64,000 bases of DNA from NCBI GenBank assembly GCA_030549335.1, contig CM060193.1:43881391-43945390 (forward strand), given 5' to 3'. The translations under genes were made by a program, and so were the position numbers. Shown one piece after another: positions 61,083 to 64,000 of the stretch. How positions within the stretch are numbered: position 1 is the stretch's first letter; every line of letters begins with the position of its first letter. The notes beneath the pieces were generated by a model. It saw only the letters and a program-made list of their open reading frames with translations. It did not search any database and was not told the DNA's origin. Source of the DNA: Pontederia crassipes (taxonomy: Eukaryota; Streptophyta; Magnoliopsida; Commelinales; Pontederiaceae).

Positions 61083-61854
61083 AACTAGTAAAAAAATTGA
61101 TGCATGAAGCCACAATTCTTTTTATTGTGCCCCAAATTGGATTGTTGTCTTCCGTCCTGGATGCCTCTATGGTTTCTGAGGGATTGCTGCAATGAAGACA
61201 GCACCAGGCGCAAATCAGTAATATTTCTTTTTTGTTTAAAGGCCAAAGGTAGCAAAATACATAATCAACTAAAATCTTAATCTTACTCGTCACAAAATAA
61301 CAAAAGCTGGTATATAATATCATCACATGATTACAGAAGTAATCTTCATCCATATCAATCATGACAAAGATTGTCTTTCTATAAAGCAGATCACAAGAAA
61401 ATGCTAAAAGAAAAGATATAATCTTGTTATTGTACAAAGCAAAAGACACCAAGTCAGGAAACATGATATTCATGAAGCTTTCAATAGCCTGTCACACATA
61501 TCATTATAATGAACGAAAAATGGTCTGTACAAGCGACTCTTGATTTTCTTTTTCTTTTTTTGTTTTTTAGTAAAATAAGAAAAAATGGACATAATACAAA
61601 ACATAAACAGAGTTGGAAACTTGGGTTCAAGTCTGGAACCATTTGAAAGTTTATGGTGAGAGGAATATTAAAGATTCGGAGTTAGTTCAAAGAAAGTCTT
61701 GAGCCAGCAGTTTCACGGAACCTTTGTAATATCAATAATAAAAATTAAATAACCTTGAGCTCGCATGCGGATTGCTGTGTTTGTTTTCTTTCTCAGCTTT
61801 TGGTTCAACCTTGGACAACTTCTGGCTGGGTAAGGTTGTCTTAACATCAGCACC
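61083..61854 (-). CDS. Possible 3' exons of an unrecognised minus-strand gene
   Basis: Three segments have splice-like borders on the minus strand. 61854-61754 (acceptor TTTCTGCAG, donor AAG|GTTATT) encodes GADVKTTLPSQKLSKVEPKA then EKENKHSNPHASS. 61488-61449 (acceptor GTGTGACAG, donor TTG|GTGTCT) encodes AIESFMNIMFPDL. 61181-61083 (acceptor TTCATTGCAG) encodes NPSETIEASRTEDNNPIWGT and a hydrophobic end IKRIVASCINFFTS before TAA. The phases of the first two do not join cleanly, so an exon may be missing or the gene may be broken. No family was recognised. Confidence 0.3.
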
Positions 61855-62740
61855 CTGCAGAAAGTGCCATTTCAATGGATATGGATATTAGTAATACAGT
61901 TTGACCCACTCATGATATAGAAAGGGAAAAAAAATAATATCATCACCCTGCGGAAAATGCCATTTCAGTGGATATGGTTATTAATTACACAACTTGACCC
62001 ACTAATGATATTAAAAGGACAAAATATAAAGAGAGACAATTCAACTTGCTCGATTCATATTTTTGAACCTGAAGTATTATGGAATTATAAAATCATTAAG
62101 CTATTATGAAACCTCAAGCAACAGGATGGATTACTGGCATACACAACAAGGATTGAACAGCAAAACTTTAGAAAGACCAACAAACAAAATACGTTATTTG
62201 CAACCTTCTCCAATGAAGCCTGGAGAAAATGCCGTGGCAGTGGATGTAGATGTATAAAAAGGAAAGAAAGGCAAGGAGAGGCAATTAAACTTGTTAGATT
62301 CAGAGTTTCGAACCTTCAGTACTATGGGACTATAGAATTATTAAGCGATTATGAAACCCAAATGCAATAGGCTAGATTAATGGCATGCACAATAAGAATT
62401 GGACAACAAAAATTTTTAGAAAACCTAACAAAGCAAAATACATCATTACAACCTTCTCCAATGATCAGCAGCCTTTGCAGAAAATGCAATGCCAGTGGAT
62501 ACGGATGTTAAACAATACAATTTGATCCACTTGGTATAAAAAGGAAGAAAGAAGTAAAGAGCCAATTAAACATGTTGGATTCAGGTTTATGAACCTTCAG
62601 TATTATGGAAGTGTAGAAATATAAAAATATTATGGAACCCCAATAGAATAGGTACTGGCATGTGTTGTAAGAATTGGATGGCAAAATTTTAGAAAACCTA
62701 ACAAAGAAAAAAATATCACTTGCAACCTTCAACAATGATC
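61850..62740. repeat. Tandem repeats of about 250 bp (three long units plus a partial)
   Basis: Diverged units start near 61856 (partial), 61949, 62220 and 62472. Each has AAAATGC(C/A)(A/G)T..CAGTGGAT, a T-rich ACTTG(G/T)TA..TTCA block, GAACCTTCAGTA(C/T)TATGG and AACCTTC(T/A)(C/A)CAATGA. On the minus strand, unit junctions carry acceptor-like TTTCTGCA(A)AG and donor-like GGAGAAG|GTTG. They are immediately upstream of the possible exons at 61854-61083. Confidence 0.7.
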
Positions 62741-63343
62741 ATGGGCAGTTCATTCCACATCGATCTTACTTTGGAAGCCAGTCAACAGCTATAGGCTATT
62801 TGTGATCGTGTACAACATGGATATCCAAATTGAATGGAGATGGTATCATATACATGTGACATGGTATCATGGTGATGATAGAGATCAGAGAGAAAAGAGA
62901 ACAAAATAGTAGAATGAAATGATGAAACCAATCTGGCAGTCATAATAACCTCCCATCAGAGGGTGGATTTATCTGGGAAAGCCCTAGCAGACTACAGAAG
63001 ATTCAAACAAAGTCAGTTCAAGGAAAAACAAACTGAATTTTCATTTCAAAGATTGGCAAATATAAAAACAAAACAATCAGTTAGCAACATAGAAAATGAA
63101 GGCAACAGTCAACAAAAGAGAAAAAAGAAGCAATATTTTTTGAAAGTGTAAACAATATTGTTTTTTTTAAATGAAAATCATATCTGACAATAGAAAATGA
63201 AATAAACTAGAAATGAAATGACAATGAAGAAATACAGGTGTATAGAGTAACACAAAGCAATGGCAAGTAAAGAATTAGTATAATATGAGTAAAAGGTAAC
63301 ACATAAGAAAAGTAAGAACACTCGAGTAGAAAAAGAACAATGC

Positions 63344-63367
63344 ACCCTCTCTCTCTCAAAAAAAAAA
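63344..63367 (+). mobile_element. 24-bp tail-like micro-insertion with 13-bp TSD
   Basis: ACCCTCTCTCTCTC plus poly(A) lies between AAAAGAACAATGC copies (63331-63343 and 63368-63380). Poly(A) ambiguity leaves the exact border uncertain by a few bases. Confidence 0.65.
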
Positions 63368-63529
63368 AAAAGAACAATGCCATCATTAGAAGATGAAAAA
63401 TAATAAATAAATAGAACTGCTCCAATGAGAACACCCAAACAAGTGTCCTCGTTCAAGATAATAGTGATAATGAGCAAACCAAGTTTCTTACAGATTTTTT
63501 TAAAGGGAAGTTTCTTAAAAAAATGACAG

Positions 63530-64000
63530 AAAAAAGAGTAAATTTCATGAACAGTCATCCAATTATAATCTTGTTTCCAACACAATCACTGAACTTTATT
63601 TTATAACTTAACAGTCACCAAACTTTAATAATCTTGCAATCATAGTCATCATAACCAATAACATAAGATCAACTGGTTAAAAGGATGTGGCACACACGTC
63701 AACATTTTTTCTCTCCTCCACATTAAATTTAAAAAATAAAGAGTATCAAGTTAGCATTTTTAAATCTTGTAATTGGAGAGAGAAAATGCTGATGCAGCAC
63801 CCTTTTTTATTTAACTTTGACGTGGAAGATAGAGAAAATGTTGATGCACATGAGTGTCACGTTAGCTTTTTAATCGGTTAATCTTCCATCACTGATTAGT
63901 ATGACCATTCCTACAAGATTATTAACATTTGATCACGGCTGGAGTGCGTGCCTATTATCTCGTGGAGGCCGACATGTCCTGATACGGTCGGTGCTCTCGG
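63530..64000. other. Possible DNA-transposon edge, runs off the window
   Basis: GAGTAAATTTCATGAACAGTCATCC and AACAGTCACCAAACTTTAATAA resemble the repeated 'gap-statement' ends of plant non-autonomous elements. Two related inner segments (63670-63720 and 63785-63850) share AGAGAAAATG(C/T)TGATGCA(G/C)-type sequence in opposite orientation. The other end is not in the window, so this is only a suggestion. The last 100 bp becomes GC-richer. Confidence 0.25.

Noticed and set aside
63486-63525. AAGTTTCTTA direct repeat around a T-rich 17 bp
   Set aside because: The repeat is short and the insert does not clearly match a known tail. Too weak to list.

Overview
This is plant nuclear DNA, almost certainly from a flowering plant. 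It is AT-rich. Its two protein genes have long introns with GT-AG borders, and both belong to eukaryotic families. Non-LTR retrotransposons, Ty1/copia and gypsy remnants, a CACTA terminus, an hAT element and MITE/foldback elements fill much of the rest. The species cannot be named from the sequence, and nothing here is prokaryotic.

Layout: 1-7260 is AT-rich intergenic DNA with one end of a CACTA-type element, a palindromic microsatellite and a gypsy gag relic. A GC-rich promoter and leader (about 7300-7900) seems to belong to gene 1. Gene 1 (+, coding exons 12528-31017, 7 exons, 563 aa) is an RPRD1/Rtt103-like protein with a CTD-interacting domain (CID), predicted to act on RNA polymerase II transcripts. 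Gene 2 (-, 46510-33022, 7 exons, 589 aa) is a WD40 protein with a low-complexity N-terminus and seven propeller repeats. The two genes converge tail to tail across a 2-kb spacer. Their introns are the main insertion targets.

The region 46670-52190 holds a copia element with a 5' LTR, a primer-binding site, gag, protease and pre-integrase. It breaks directly into a second, broken copy of gene 2's promoter and exon 1, which is split by a 722-bp hAT-type element. The region 52200-64000 is mostly AT-rich intergenic DNA. It has a large foldback element split by an RTE retrotransposon, a 133-bp CAT microsatellite, possible C-terminal exons of an unrecognised minus-strand gene, and a block of about 250-bp tandem repeats.

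Two retrotransposon systems dominate. The first is an RTE-clade LINE with a (TTG)n tail, plus a short derivative of about 180 bp sharing its 3' end. The second is an L1-type LINE family with a zf-RVT C-terminus and a conserved 3' stem-loop before poly(A). Target-site duplications (TSDs) can be read for most RTE-type insertions. About a dozen micro-insertions (10-42 bp of element tail between TSDs) suggest that target-primed reverse transcription here often aborts almost at once. The L1 3' stem-loop shows compensatory base changes between copies. No wholly new biological system was found. The most notable signals are the stem-loop covariation, the micro-insertions and the chimeric exon-1/copia/hAT locus.
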